Source of the DNA: Comamonadaceae bacterium
GTDB lineage: Bacteria > Pseudomonadota > Gammaproteobacteria > Burkholderiales > Burkholderiaceae_C
Assembly (NCBI GenBank): GCA_947443645.1
Contig: CANEXF010000012.1
Coordinates: 1 to 64,000, forward strand
Length of the DNA stretch: 64,000 bases
Direction of reading: 5' to 3'
Positions 17,036-26,401 of the stretch are shown in pieces. Below the pieces are notes generated by a model, which worked only from the letters and a program-made list of their open reading frames with translations, was not told where the DNA came from and made no database searches. The first letter of the stretch is position 1, and every line of letters begins with the position of its first letter. Position numbers and translations under genes: made by a program.

Positions 17036-18451
17036 TCAAGACATCTTGCTGATAGCAAAGCCCTTGGCGTACTGGTCTGCTTTTGCCGCGTCGAATTCCT
17101 TGCCCATGATGGTGAACTTTGGGTAGGCGCCTTCTGGCGTTTTCTGACCCAGCTCTTTCATGTACTTTTTCGCATCGGTGATCAAAAAGACTTTTTCGGC
17201 GATCTGCTTGTAGTTGACCTCGCCCTTGACGTAACCCCAGCGCTTCATCTGTGTGAGCATCCATACCGCCATCGATTGCCAAGGCATGGGGTCAAAGTCG
17301 GCGCGGTCCGGCACGGTCTTGATGTTGCCCAGGCCGTCGGCGAACTTTCCGGTCAGCACCTGGGTCAGCACGGCTTCGGGCTGGTTCAGGTATTGCGCTG
17401 GGGCGATGACCTTGGCGATCAGTTCGCGGTTTTTCGGGTCGCGCGCCATGGCTGCGGCCGTGAGTACCGAGCGGTAGAGCGCGGCGAAGGTGTTGGGGTT
17501 CTTCTGTATGAACTCGGTCGACGTACCAAAGGCGCAGCAGGGGTGACCGTTCCAGATGTCCTTGGTCAGCAGGTGGATGAAACCGACTTCTTCATAGACC
17601 GCGCGCTGGTTGAAAGGATCGGGGCCGAGGAAGCCATCGATATTGCCGGCACGCAGGTTGGCCACCATTTCAGCGGGCGGCACCACGCGCAATTGCACAT
17701 CGGTATCCGGGTTCAGACCGGCTTCAGCGAGGTAGTAGCGCAGCAGGAAGTTGTGCATCGAGTATTCGAACGGAATCGCGAACTTGAAGCCCTTCCAGTT
17801 TTTCGGGTCGCGGTTGTCCTTGTGCTTGAGCGCCAGCGTGATCGCCTGGCCGTTGATGTTTTGTATGGTCGCCACATTCATGGGCGTGGCGTTCGAGCCC
17901 AGGCCCATGGAAATCGCCAGCGGCATGGGCGACAGGAAATGCGTGGCGTCGTATTCCTTGTTGATCATCTTGTCGCGAATCAGCGCCCAGCCGGCGGTCT
18001 TGGTGACTTCGACATTCAGGCCTTGCTGCTTATAAAAGCCCAGCGGCTGCGCCATGATCAAGGGCGTGGCGCAGGTGATGGGAATAAAACCGATTTTCAG
18101 ATTCGTCTTCTCGAGTGAGCCAGCTTTTTTGCCAGCCTCCTGGGCCATGGCCTGCATGCTGGCTACCGGCAGCAGGCTTGAAATAGCCGCCATGGCCGTG
18201 CCCTTGCCGACTGCGCGCAGAAAGCGGCGGCGCACCTCGTCTTGTGGAAAGATGGCCTTGACCAGCGTGGCCTCAATGAACTCGTTGGAATAGGCTTCGA
18301 ATTCGCTGGTCAGGCTACGGCGGCGCAGCTCGACTGCTGCGGCGTCTGCCGATACGGCCGCGTGATGATCGGCGGGGCTGTGGTCCTGGCCGCAACTGCA
18401 TTTGAGCATCAGCGGGCGGTCGGCATCGTAGGGGGAAAAGAACTCTGACAT
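17036..18451 (-). CDS. cynA: Cyanate/nitrate-type ABC transporter substrate-binding protein
   Basis: The 471-residue protein is of the NrtA/CynA class (IGFIPITCATPLIMAQPLGF, then GFLGPDPFNQRAVYEEVGF). It has an unusual N-terminal extension of about 60 residues with a CSCG motif (Cys18, Cys20) before a twin-arginine-type leader (RRRFLRAVG). I recall similar extensions in betaproteobacterial NrtA proteins; the role is unknown. The ATG at 18451 has a good AAAGGTGA ribosome binding site. It is the first gene of the cyn operon, and a sigma-54-like promoter lies 36 bases upstream. Confidence 0.9.
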   Translation of the reverse strand: MSEFFSPYDADRPLMLKCSCGQDHSPADHHAAVSADAAAVELRRRSLTSEFEAYSNEFIEATLVKAIFPQDEVRRRFLRAVGKGTAMAAISSLLPVASMQAMAQEAGKKAGSLEKTNLKIGFIPITCATPLIMAQPLGFYKQQGLNVEVTKTAGWALIRDKMINKEYDATHFLSPMPLAISMGLGSNATPMNVATIQNINGQAITLALKHKDNRDPKNWKGFKFAIPFEYSMHNFLLRYYLAEAGLNPDTDVQLRVVPPAEMVANLRAGNIDGFLGPDPFNQRAVYEEVGFIHLLTKDIWNGHPCCAFGTSTEFIQKNPNTFAALYRSVLTAAAMARDPKNRELIAKVIAPAQYLNQPEAVLTQVLTGKFADGLGNIKTVPDRADFDPMPWQSMAVWMLTQMKRWGYVKGEVNYKQIAEKVFLITDAKKYMKELGQKTPEGAYPKFTIMGKEFDAAKADQYAKGFAISKMS

Positions 18452-18486
18452 GGCGATCACCTTTCAAGGGGAAGATGTTGGTGTAT

Positions 18487-18502
18487 TGCAAGCTATGGGC
18501 CA
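18487..18502 (-). promoter_or_regulatory. Sigma-54-type promoter for the cyn operon
   Basis: On the minus strand the site reads TGGCCCATAGCTTGCA, one mismatch from the consensus TGGCAC-N5-TTGCA, with the essential GG and GC in the right places. The start codon of cynA is 36 bases downstream. Three direct TGGTGC repeats lie further upstream at 18550, 18593 and 18611 and resemble halves of NtrC sites. Confidence 0.6.
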
Positions 18503-18767
18503 ATTTGAACCAGCGCTCTTGCGTCATATTCGGGCTGACAACCCCAAGTTGGTGCATTTGGGCCAGAGCATGGCTGCAGAAGCTATCCAGACTGGTGCGT
18601 TCACTGTATCTGGTGCATATATCGGGAGTGCGCGTTCCGCGCTGGCCCCAAGTCGGCGCACGAATGCCTGTAAAGTGCCATGTGTACTTAATACTTTGCC
18701 GATATCCGAGCCCTTGATGCCCTGTTCAATCTGTTTTTTCTTTTCAGCCAGACCTTTTTCTGTGCGC
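18503..18767. other. Upstream region between cynA and the lipoprotein gene
   Basis: Together with the sigma-54-like site, the gap between the divergent cynA and lipoprotein starts is 316 bases. It holds three direct TGGTGC repeats that may bind an activator. I see no RNA gene or convincing coding region in it; the frame open on the plus strand has no family match until the lipoprotein leader. Confidence 0.5.
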
Positions 18768-19340
18768 ATGGCCATGTTTTTTCGCAGCCTGGTTCTTGGC
18801 ATTGCCGGCTTTGCACTTGCGGCCTGCAGCCCGACCTTCAATTGGCGTGAGGTCAGGCCTGAGAACACCAGGCTCAGCCTGCTCTTGCCCTGCAAGCCTG
18901 ACAAGCTGCAAAAAACCGTGCCGCTGGGCGGGCGGCCTACCGAGCTGACGATGCTCGGTTGCGAGACAGGCGGTGCGATTTTTGCCCTGGCGGTGGCCGA
19001 TGTTGGCGATGCCGCCAAAGTCTCGGATGTGCTTGCGCAATGGCAGCGCCTGACGCTGCTCAATATGAAGGCCGAAGCTGTCGCCAGTACGCCGCAAGCT
19101 GAGGCCGGCGGCGCCCCTCAAGCCACCCAGGTGCTGGCGCTCAAGTTGACGGGGGCCGCCTCGAGTGACCCGGCGCCGGTGCTGGTGAAGGCGCGCGGCA
19201 AACGCGCTGACGGCAGTGCGGTGATCGGACAGGCGGCTTACTTTGCCCAGGGCGCGCAAATTTTTCAGGTTCTGGTGTATGCCGACAAGCTGAAGCCAGA
19301 ACTGAGCGAGACATATTTTTCCAGCCTCAAACTCGAATGA
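18768..19340 (+). CDS. Hypothetical lipoprotein
   Basis: I do not recognise a family. The 190-residue product has a lipoprotein leader (FFRSLVLGIAGFALAACS, lipobox LAAC) and a mature domain of mixed strands and helices ending YFSSLKLE. Conserved-looking features are a CKPDKLQKTV strand and a LGCETGGAIF segment. It could start at 18768 or at ATG 18774; the long upstream frame lacks sense. It is probably attached to the inner face of the outer membrane. The MFS gene follows 45 bases downstream. Confidence 0.75.
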   Translation: MAMFFRSLVLGIAGFALAACSPTFNWREVRPENTRLSLLLPCKPDKLQKTVPLGGRPTELTMLGCETGGAIFALAVADVGDAAKVSDVLAQWQRLTLLNMKAEAVASTPQAEAGGAPQATQVLALKLTGAASSDPAPVLVKARGKRADGSAVIGQAAYFAQGAQIFQVLVYADKLKPELSETYFSSLKLE

Positions 19341-19385
19341 GTTCATACCCGTTATGAAATCCAGCTTCAACAGGCCGGCTGTCCG

Positions 19386-20663
19386 ATGACCGCTGTGCAT
19401 AACGGATTGCCTCACATCGCTGGTGCCACGCTGCTGGACAGGAAAACCGGCGTTATTGTTTTTCTGGCATTTGCCGCCGCCTATTTTTGCTCCGCCCTGG
19501 TGCGCGCGATCACCGCCACGCTGTCGCCGGTGTTGACGCAGGAGTTTTCCCTTCATGCGCGCGATTTGGGTTTGCTAGGCGGCGGCTATTTCCTGGGTTT
19601 TGCCGCGATCCAGCTGCCTCTGGGCAAATGGCTGGACCGTTACGGTCCCAAGCGCGTCATTGTGTGTTTCCTGAGTCTGGCGGTGCTGGGGTGCCTGGCC
19701 TTTTCGCTTGCCAGCAGTTTTGGTGGGCTGCTGGCCGCCCGTGTGCTGGTGGGCATGGGTGTGGGCGCCTGTCTGATGGCGCCGCTGACCGGCTTCCGGC
19801 GCTGGTATGACGCTGTCACTCAGTTGCGCGCCAACTCCTGGATGCTGATGACCGGCTCACTCGGCATGCTCTCGTCCACTTTGCCGGTGCAATGGCTTTT
19901 GCCGCTGACGGGCTGGCGCCCGCTGTTCTGGATTCTCGCGGGGCTGATTCTCCTGTCCATGGCTGGGATTGCCTGGGTCACGCCGGCATGGAAGCTGGCC
20001 GACAAAACAAAAGTCGGAGCTTCACATGAAGCGCTGAACACGGGGACAGTTGCCAGCAGTTATGCAGAAGTTTGGCAAAGCCGCTATTTCCGCAAGATGC
20101 TGCCGCTGGCCGTCTTTAACTACGGCGGCATGGTGGCCATGCAAACCCTGTGGGCGGCGCCGTGGATGATCAAGGTGGCAGGCTACACCCCGCTGGAGGC
20201 GGCCACGGGTCTTTTTTATCTCAATGCCACCATGCTGCTGACCTTCTGGAGCTGGGGCATGGTCAACCCCTGGCTGGCCAGAAATGGCTGGAATGCCCAC
20301 CGCCTTATCAGCTGGGGCGTGCCCCTGAGCTTGCTGGTGCTGGCCTTCAATGTCTGGGGTGGCGCTGCTACCGGCTGGCTGGGCTGGGCCCTGTTTTGCA
20401 TGAGTTCAAGCGCCATGGGGCTGGCGCAGCCCGCGATTGCCATGGCTTTCCCGCCTTCGCTGGCCGGGCGCGCCCTGTCGGCTTACAACCTTGGAATATT
20501 CGGCGGTGTGTTTATCGTCCAATGGGGCATAGGTTTGCTGATCGATGCTTTTTCGGGCATGGGTTGGGGCCAGCTTGCGAGCTTTCAGGCCGCCATGGGG
20601 GTATTTTTGTGTTGTTGTATTGCCTCATACGTCTACTTTCTAAGTACGAAAGTTGATAATTGA
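19386..20663 (+). CDS. Major facilitator superfamily transporter
   Basis: The 425-residue protein shows about twelve hydrophobic segments and the MFS loop 2-3 motif as GKWLDRYGPKRVI near residues 79-91. A long central loop (about residues 207-230) separates the two halves. The substrate is unknown; nothing in the sequence restricts it. The gene ends 5 bases before the EIIA gene, so it may be read together with the pts genes. Confidence 0.9.
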   Translation: MTAVHNGLPHIAGATLLDRKTGVIVFLAFAAAYFCSALVRAITATLSPVLTQEFSLHARDLGLLGGGYFLGFAAIQLPLGKWLDRYGPKRVIVCFLSLAVLGCLAFSLASSFGGLLAARVLVGMGVGACLMAPLTGFRRWYDAVTQLRANSWMLMTGSLGMLSSTLPVQWLLPLTGWRPLFWILAGLILLSMAGIAWVTPAWKLADKTKVGASHEALNTGTVASSYAEVWQSRYFRKMLPLAVFNYGGMVAMQTLWAAPWMIKVAGYTPLEAATGLFYLNATMLLTFWSWGMVNPWLARNGWNAHRLISWGVPLSLLVLAFNVWGGAATGWLGWALFCMSSSAMGLAQPAIAMAFPPSLAGRALSAYNLGIFGGVFIVQWGIGLLIDAFSGMGWGQLASFQAAMGVFLCCCIASYVYFLSTKVDN

Positions 20664-20668
20664 TAACA

Positions 20669-21112
20669 ATGAATGGCATTTTTATCATCGCTCACGCGCC
20701 ATTGGCCTCCGCTTTGCGCCAATGCGTCCTGCATGTCTACCCGGACAACCCGGCTGGCGTGGTCGCCCTGGATGTGCAGCCCAATATGCCCCCAGAAGAA
20801 ACCCTGGCCCAGGCACGCATCATGTTTGAGCAGCTTGGCACCTCGCATGCGCTGGTCATGGTCGACGTATTTGGTGCTACTCCCTGCAATGTGGCGCAAA
20901 AGCTGGTTGATGGCGTCAACTCCAAACTCATTACCGGCATCAACTTGCCCATGCTGCTGCGCGCCATATCCTATCGGCATGAGCCGCTCGATACGCTGGT
21001 TGCGCGCGCGCTGGCTGGTGCAACGCAAGGTGTGATGCAGGTGGCGATTACCGCACCGCAAAATCAAGCAAAAAGAAAACATGATCAAGACCAGCACCAA
21101 CATCAGCAATAA
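20669..21112 (+). CDS. PTS EIIA component, mannose/fructose family
   Basis: The 147-residue protein has the EIIA-Man fold signature GIFIIAHAPLASAL with phosphorylatable His9 and the MVDVFGATPCNVAQKL segment. It accepts phosphate from HPr. No EIIB or EIIC gene is near, so it is likely a regulatory protein, as in the incomplete PTS of many betaproteobacteria. I chose ATG 20669 over the TTG at 20660. Its last 32 bases overlap the HPr gene, giving a Lys/His/Gln-rich tail. Confidence 0.9.
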   Translation: MNGIFIIAHAPLASALRQCVLHVYPDNPAGVVALDVQPNMPPEETLAQARIMFEQLGTSHALVMVDVFGATPCNVAQKLVDGVNSKLITGINLPMLLRAISYRHEPLDTLVARALAGATQGVMQVAITAPQNQAKRKHDQDQHQHQQ

Positions 21113-21350
21113 ACTCGGCCTGCATGCCCGGGCTTCCGCAAAACTCACCAAACTTGCCGGCAGTTTTCCCTGCGAGGTCTGGATGCGCAAGGGCGAGCGC
21201 CGCGTGAACGCCAAAAGCATCATGGGCGTGATGATGCTGGCTGCCGGACTGGGCAGTTCCGTTGAGCTGGAAACCAACGGCGAGCAGGAGCAGGCCGCGA
21301 TGGACGCCCTGCTGGCGCTGATTGCGGACAAATTCGGTGAGGGTGAGTGA
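21081..21350 (+). CDS. ptsH: PTS phosphocarrier protein HPr
   Basis: The 89-residue HPr has the active His15 in LGLHARAS and the regulatory Ser46 in NAKSIMGVMML, which HPr kinase can phosphorylate. It passes phosphate from enzyme I to EIIA. It starts 32 bases inside the EIIA gene, a long overlap, and is followed by a 318-base gap filled with repeats before ptsI. Confidence 0.96.
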   Translation: MIKTSTNISNKLGLHARASAKLTKLAGSFPCEVWMRKGERRVNAKSIMGVMMLAAGLGSSVELETNGEQEQAAMDALLALIADKFGEGE

Positions 21351-21354
21351 TTTG

Positions 21355-21530
21355 ACCCCCACGCTTGTCACTGCGTGTACTGCGCCGCCCCCCGGGGGGG
21401 CTAATTTCCCTTGGGGCGGCCCGGCGGGAAATTGTTTGCCCCCACGGTCGCTCACTGCGTGTAGCTTCCTGCCCCCCTGGGGGGCCGCTGCGCCTGCGGC
21501 CCGGCAAAGCCGGTTCCGCGGCCCCTGCTT
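21355..21530 (+). repeat. Two tandem family A repeat copies between ptsH and ptsI
   Basis: One copy runs from about 21355 (CCCCCACGCTTGTCACTGCG) through a CCCCCCGGGGGG palindrome to TTGGGGCGGCCCGGCGGG near 21427. A second begins at 21438 and closely follows the element at 5001-5095. They fill most of the 318-base gap between ptsH and ptsI. Confidence 0.8.
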
Positions 21531-21568
21531 GAACTGGAACGCACATTCAAGCGCGCGGCGCCTCGATT

Positions 21569-21594
21569 CCGTTCGTCCTGAGCTTGTCGAAGGA
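21569..21594 (+). repeat. Palindromic short repeat (GAGCTTGTCGAAGG type)
   Basis: The sequence CCGTTCGTCCTGAGC-TTGTCGAAGGA is a short dispersed repeat that I remember from many proteobacterial genomes. Only one copy is in this window. It sits in the ptsH-ptsI gap. Confidence 0.55.
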
Positions 21595-21668
21595 TTCCGC
21601 CAAGATGGGCTTGCGCTTGTGTGCGGTTCGCTTGAAAAGCGATCTGACTTTCTGTTCGGAACCGCCGC

Positions 21669-23453
21669 ATGACATTTTCTGTCCACGGTCTGGCGGTGTC
21701 GCGGGGTATTGCGATTGGCCGCGCCGTGCTGGTGGCCTCCAGCCGCGCCGATGTGGCGCATTATTTTGTCGACGCCTCCAAAACCGATGACGAGATCATG
21801 CGTGTGCGGGTCGCCCGCAATGCGGTGATCGACGAGATCACGCGTATCAAACTGGATTTACCCAAAGACGCGCCGCATGAGCTGGCAGCGTTGCTTGATG
21901 TTCACCTGATGCTGCTGCAGGACGAGCAGTTGATCACTGGCGTTAAGCACTGGATCAGCGACCGGCATTACAACGCTGAGTGGGCGCTCACCACCCAGTA
22001 CGAGCTGATTGCGCGGCAGTTCGACGACATGGAAGACGAATATCTGCGCGAGCGCAAGGCCGATCTGGAACAGGTGGTCGAGCGTATTTTGCGGCGCATG
22101 CGTGGCGTTGCCTCGCCCATGCAGCCGCTGCGCCAGGCGGGTGCGAGCCGCAAGGAGTCGCGCCAGGGTTTGCTGCTCGATGACATTGAGGATGTGCCGC
22201 TGGTATTGGTCGCGCACGACATTTCTCCAGCGGACATGCTGCAGTTCAAGCAAAGTCTGTTTGCCGGCTTCGTCACCGATGTGGGCGGCAAGACTTCGCA
22301 CACCGCGATCGTGGCGCGCAGTCTGGACATTCCGGCAGTGGTTGGCGCGCGCAGCGCCAGCCAGCTGATCAAGCAGGACGACTGGGTCATCATTGATGGC
22401 GACGCCGGCGTGCTGATCGTTGACCCCTCTTCCATCATCCTTGCAGAATACGGTTTCAAGCAGCGCCAGGGCGAGCTCGAACGCGAGCGGCTGAACCGCC
22501 TCAGGCACACGCCTGCCATGACGATAGACGGCCAACGCGTCGAGCTGCTTGCCAACATTGAAATGCCTGGCGATACGCCCGGTGCCTTGGCCGCCGGCGC
22601 GGTCGGTGTCGGGCTGTTCCGTAGTGAATTCCTCTTCATGGGGCGCGAGTCTCAGGGTCTGGGCAAACTGCCGGACGAAGAAGAGCAATACCTGGCCTAC
22701 TGCAAGGCCATTGATGGCATGCAGGGTTTGCCGGTGACGATTCGAACCGTTGATATTGGCTCGGACAAGCCGCTGGACAAGCTGGCCGGCAAGGCGCAGG
22801 ACGGCCACCTCAATCCGGCCCTGGGCCTGCGCGCGATTCGCTGGAGCCTTGCCGATCCACCCATGTTCCTGACCCAGTTGCGCGCCATTTTGCGGGCCGC
22901 AGCGCATGGCAGGGTCAACCTGCTGGTGCCCATGCTGGTTCACGCCAGTGAAATCCGCCAGACCTTGTCGCTGCTCGATCACGCGCGCGCTGAACTCGAC
23001 AACCGGGGTGTCCCGTACGGTCCGGTGCAGCTGGGGGCGATGATTGAGATTCCGGCTGCGGCGCTGACGCTCAAGCTCTTTTTGCGCTACTTTGACTTTT
23101 TGTCCATAGGCACCAACGATCTGATCCAGTACACGCTGGCGATTGATCGCGCCGACGAGTCGGTCGCGCATTTGTATGACCCCTGCCATCCGGCGGTGCT
23201 GCGCCTGATCGCCGACACGATTGCCGAATGCAACGCACAGGGCAAGGGCGTGAGCGTGTGCGGGGAGATGGCCGGTGACGTGACCATGACGCGCTTACTG
23301 CTGGGGCTGGGGCTGCGCAGCTTTTCCATGCACCCATCGCAAATTCTGGCGGTCAAGCAGCAGATACTGCGCGCCGATGCGGGCAAGCTCAAAAGCTGGG
23401 CAGCGCGTGTGCTGGCCAGCGACGATCCCGCCGCCCTGCTTCAGTCGGCCTGA
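21669..23453 (+). CDS. ptsI: PTS enzyme I (phosphoenolpyruvate-protein phosphotransferase)
   Basis: The 594-residue enzyme transfers phosphate from phosphoenolpyruvate to HPr. It has the N-terminal HPr-binding part, the phospho-His loop [12 protein letters not shown] (His211), and the C-terminal PEP-binding barrel with [12 protein letters not shown] and [14 protein letters not shown] plus a catalytic Cys in [10 protein letters not shown]. Length is close to the usual 575. Its end overlaps the convergent lipA end by 13 bases. Confidence 0.96.
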   Translation: MTFSVHGLAVSRGIAIGRAVLVASSRADVAHYFVDASKTDDEIMRVRVARNAVIDEITRIKLDLPKDAPHELAALLDVHLMLLQDEQLITGVKHWISDRHYNAEWALTTQYELIARQFDDMEDEYLRERKADLEQVVERILRRMRGVASPMQPLRQAGASRKESRQGLLLDDIEDVPLVLVAHDISPADMLQFKQSLFAGFVTDVGGKTSHTAIVARSLDIPAVVGARSASQLIKQDDWVIIDGDAGVLIVDPSSIILAEYGFKQRQGELERERLNRLRHTPAMTIDGQRVELLANIEMPGDTPGALAAGAVGVGLFRSEFLFMGRESQGLGKLPDEEEQYLAYCKAIDGMQGLPVTIRTVDIGSDKPLDKLAGKAQDGHLNPALGLRAIRWSLADPPMFLTQLRAILRAAAHGRVNLLVPMLVHASEIRQTLSLLDHARAELDNRGVPYGPVQLGAMIEIPAAALTLKLFLRYFDFLSIGTNDLIQYTLAIDRADESVAHLYDPCHPAVLRLIADTIAECNAQGKGVSVCGEMAGDVTMTRLLLGLGLRSFSMHPSQILAVKQQILRADAGKLKSWAARVLASDDPAALLQSA

Positions 23454-24469
23454 TCGGCTTTTTCGGCCACACCTGCGGCATGGGCCTGCTGGTCTGCGTG
23501 GTAACTGCTGCGCACCATGGCACCCACCGCGGCGTGCGTGAAACCCATCTCGTAGGCTTGCTGCTCAAACATCTTGAACGTGTCCGGGTGCACATAGCGG
23601 CGCACCGGCAAATGCGAGGTCGACGGCGCCAGGTACTGGCCAATCGTCAGCATGTCGATGTCGTGCGCGCGCATGTCGCGCATGACCTGTAAAATTTCTT
23701 CGTCGGTTTCGCCCAGGCCCACCATGATGCCGCTCTTGGTCGGCACGTCGGGGTGCAGCGCCTTGAACTTTTTCAGCAGATTGAGTGAGAACTGGTAGTC
23801 GCTGCCGGGGCGGGCTTCCTTGTACAGGCGCGCCGTGGTTTCCAGATTGTGGTTCATCACATCGGGCGGAGCGGCTTTGAGTATCTCCAGCGCGCGGTCA
23901 TCGCGGCCCCTGAAGTCGGGCACCAGAATTTCAATCGTGGTGCCGGGCGAGAGTTCGCGGATCTTCTGTATGCATTCGACAAAGTGGCCGCTGCCGCCGT
24001 CGCGCAAATCGTCGCGGTCCACGCTGGTGATGACCACGTATTTCAACTTCAGAGCCGCTATGGTTTTGGCCAGGTTCAGGGGTTCGTTGCTATCCAGTGG
24101 GTCGGGCCTTCCATGGCCAACGTCGCAAAACGGGCAACGCCGCGTGCACTTGTCGCCCATGATCATGAAGGTCGCCGTGCCCTTGCCAAAGCATTCGCCG
24201 ATGTTGGGGCAGCTGGCCTCCTCGCAGACCGTGTTGAGCTTGTTTTCGCGCAGGATCTGCTTGATCTCGTAAAAGCGCGTGCTCGGGCTGCCGGCCTTGA
24301 CGCGAATCCACTCCGGCTTTTTCAGGACCTCGGCGCGCTCGACCTTGACTGGGATACGCGACAGCTTGGCCGCGGCCTTTTGTTTGGCCAGCGGGTTGTA
24401 GTCCTCCACGGTCTGGATGTCGCGGACAACAGGATTTATAGCGGGATTGACAGGGACTGTAATGCTCAT
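23441..24469 (-). CDS. lipA: Lipoyl synthase
   Basis: This radical SAM enzyme inserts two sulfurs into protein-bound octanoate. The 342-residue product has the auxiliary cluster cysteines Cys82, Cys87 and Cys93 ([12 protein letters not shown]) and the radical SAM triad Cys108, Cys112 and Cys115 (CTRRCPFC), plus the C-terminal RSSYHA motif whose Ser ligates the auxiliary cluster. It lies downstream of lipB with a 26-base gap and overlaps ptsI at its 3' end. Confidence 0.97.
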   Translation of the reverse strand: MSITVPVNPAINPVVRDIQTVEDYNPLAKQKAAAKLSRIPVKVERAEVLKKPEWIRVKAGSPSTRFYEIKQILRENKLNTVCEEASCPNIGECFGKGTATFMIMGDKCTRRCPFCDVGHGRPDPLDSNEPLNLAKTIAALKLKYVVITSVDRDDLRDGGSGHFVECIQKIRELSPGTTIEILVPDFRGRDDRALEILKAAPPDVMNHNLETTARLYKEARPGSDYQFSLNLLKKFKALHPDVPTKSGIMVGLGETDEEILQVMRDMRAHDIDMLTIGQYLAPSTSHLPVRRYVHPDTFKMFEQQAYEMGFTHAAVGAMVRSSYHADQQAHAAGVAEKADQAD

Positions 24470-24495
24470 GATGTTTGCTTTTTAGGGTCCCGGCT

Positions 24496-25206
24496 TCAGG
24501 GCGTGAGATAGGTGACGAGCTTTTGGCCCAGCACGTCTGCGGCCTCCTGCCAGCTTGCCGATACCCCGATTGTAGAAAGGTCTGTGGTTCTCAGTCCCGC
24601 GTAGCCGCAAGGGTTGATGCGCGAGAAGGGTTCCAGGTCCATGGCCACATTCAGCGCCACACCGTGGTAGGTGCAATGGCGACTGATCTTGATGCCCAGC
24701 GCGGCGATTTTGCCCAGCCCGCTGAAAGGGTCCAGCGGATTGACGGGGCCGGTCAGCGCGGCATGCGAGGCGGGGGCGTCCATACGGACATAGATGCCGG
24801 GTGAGCCGGCGACGCGGTGGCCGGTCACGCCAAAATGCGCCAATGTCCGGATCACGGCCTCTTCAATCCGGTAGACGTATTCCTTGACGTAGTAGCCCGC
24901 GCGCTTGAGGTCCATCAAAGGGTAGGCCACCACCTGTCCAGGACCATGGAAGGTGACTTGCCCGCCCCGGTCGGTTTGCACCACGGGTATGTTGCCCGGA
25001 TTCAGTACGTGGTCGACTTTGCCGGCCAGCCCCTGCGTGTAAACCGGCGAATGCTCACAAATCCATAGCTGGTCACGCCCGTCACCATTGTGCTGCAGGC
25101 CGATCTGGCTTGAATTTTCGGTGTTTCTGGCCGCTGTGAAGACTTTCATGGCTTCAAAGGTCGGCAAATAGTCGACCCGGCCCAAGTAAAGAACATCGAA
25201 CGGCAT
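24496..25206 (-). CDS. lipB: Octanoyl-ACP:protein N-octanoyltransferase
   Basis: LipB moves octanoate from acyl carrier protein to lipoyl domains. The 236-residue product carries the conserved [13 protein letters not shown] segment, Lys173 in [12 protein letters not shown] and the catalytic Cys200 in NPCGYAGL. A stretch at about residues 141-163, rich in Pro and Ala, looks like an insertion relative to E. coli LipB. It sits between the YbeD-type gene and lipA, the classical lip order. Confidence 0.95.
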   Translation of the reverse strand: MPFDVLYLGRVDYLPTFEAMKVFTAARNTENSSQIGLQHNGDGRDQLWICEHSPVYTQGLAGKVDHVLNPGNIPVVQTDRGGQVTFHGPGQVVAYPLMDLKRAGYYVKEYVYRIEEAVIRTLAHFGVTGHRVAGSPGIYVRMDAPASHAALTGPVNPLDPFSGLGKIAALGIKISRHCTYHGVALNVAMDLEPFSRINPCGYAGLRTTDLSTIGVSASWQEAADVLGQKLVTYLTP

Positions 25207-25225
25207 CAGTTGGTCGGCCAGTGCC

Positions 25226-25537
25226 TCAAAGCACCACTTTGACCATGGGGTGTGTGCTCAATGTGCGGTAAAGCTCGTCAAGCTGCTCTCTGGAAGTTGC
25301 CATCACGGTGATGGTCACGCCCAGGTATTTGCCGCCCTTGCTTTCGCGCAGCTCAATGGTGGTGGCGTCAAATGCCGGGTCAAACTGGTGCGCGACATGG
25401 GTGATGGCGGTGACCAGGCCATCGACCTTCACGCCCATGACCTTGATGGGAAACAGCGACGGGTAGTCAATCAGTGACTCCTGGCGTTCAGGCGACTTTG
25501 CCTCGGGTTCCTGGGGGATGTCTGGTGTCTGGCTCAT
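25226..25537 (-). CDS. DUF493 / YbeD-family protein
   Basis: The 103-residue product matches the YbeD (UPF0250) family: [12 protein letters not shown] near residues 24-35, a Phe-Asp-Pro segment, and [22 protein letters not shown], an ACT-like fold. The gene is regularly found upstream of lipB, as here (19-base gap), but its function is not settled. It may sense or regulate lipoate metabolism. Confidence 0.9.
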   Translation of the reverse strand: MSQTPDIPQEPEAKSPERQESLIDYPSLFPIKVMGVKVDGLVTAITHVAHQFDPAFDATTIELRESKGGKYLGVTITVMATSREQLDELYRTLSTHPMVKVVL

Positions 25538-25617
25538 ATCAATGGTTCCTGCTTGGCTTGCTGGTAGGCGGCATACGGCCTTGCATAGGTGGGGATGGGT
25601 GACTCGAATGCGAGAAA

Positions 25618-26064
25618 TCAGATCAGAAAGATAACCGCGGCTATGGCGATGAGGCCCAAAGCCAGGTTGATCGTTGCCAAGGTGGCGATTTGCCCCATGC
25701 GCCGGCCGCCCTCAGCCCAGTCGGCGACTTGCACCGCCTGCTTGAGGCGCCTGAACGGTCCAAAAAAGAGGTGGCCGAAAAGCGCAAACATCAGCAAGCC
25801 AAGGCCCAGCATCAGGTGCCATCCGATGGGCGCGTTCTTCATGCCGACGCCGAGCAGCATCACCAGACCGGAGATCAGCAAAATCCCGATCGACGGCCAG
25901 ACCAACAAAAAGAAGCGCCGCAGCACTTGCGCAATCAGCGGCAGACGCTGCGGCGGCGCGAGCAGTTCGGTCGCCGACGGGCGAAGCGCGAAAAGCATAA
26001 AGCTCACACCGCCGAGCCAGGCAATGGCTGCGGCGACATGCAAAAATTTCATCAGAGCGTTCAT
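25618..26064 (-). CDS. Small four-helix membrane protein (CopD-like)
   Basis: The 148-residue protein has four hydrophobic segments. The first holds a conserved His (KFLHVAAAIAWLGGV), as in CopD-type or UPF0093-like heme and copper membrane proteins. I chose the ATG at 26064, which has AAGGAA upstream; the longer frame adds 45 hydrophilic residues. The function is uncertain. It is divergent from the atp operon. Confidence 0.75.
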   Translation of the reverse strand: MNALMKFLHVAAAIAWLGGVSFMLFALRPSATELLAPPQRLPLIAQVLRRFFLLVWPSIGILLISGLVMLLGVGMKNAPIGWHLMLGLGLLMFALFGHLFFGPFRRLKQAVQVADWAEGGRRMGQIATLATINLALGLIAIAAVIFLI

Positions 26065-26401
26065 GGGTGTTCCTTGTGGTGTCGGGGGGGCGGTGATTGA
26101 AGCTGCTCTTTTGTCTGTCAGATCAATCACGGCGACGCTTATTGTGTACGACGCATGACCTGCTGTGCCTGGTGCGGCGCAAGGCCCCGAAGGACGCAAG
26201 CCTTATTTGACTAAGACCTGCAAGAATTTGCTAATTCGAGGGGGGTTTCTACGTATAATCAGGGGCTTTGCTAAATATCGCCTATGGGCGCGTTGGCAAT
26301 CGACGAACAGACTGGCGTGGCCCCCAAGCCGCCAAATGGTAGATGAGGTTAAGGTCAGGTCAACAAGCTCGCTGTTAAGGTGGGCTGCTCTTGAGGTTGC
26401 T
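26065..26401. other. Region upstream of the atp operon
   Basis: This 337-base gap holds candidate promoters for the atp operon (see 26207-26259) and the divergent start of the membrane protein gene. I see no RNA gene or further convincing coding region in it. Confidence 0.5.
26207..26259 (+). promoter_or_regulatory. Candidate atp operon promoters
   Basis: TTGACT at 26207 and GCTAAT at 26230 are separated by 17 bases, a good sigma-70 pair. A perfect TATAAT lies at 26254-26259, but its -35 partner is weak. Either could drive atpIBEFHAGDC. Confidence 0.55.

Noticed and set aside
16790-18118. A 442-codon open frame opposite cynA and cynB
   Set aside because: It crosses two real genes on the other strand and lacks any recognisable domain.
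21858-23189. A 443-codon open frame on the minus strand opposite ptsI
   Set aside because: It is the shadow of enzyme I, with no domain pattern and no ribosome binding site.
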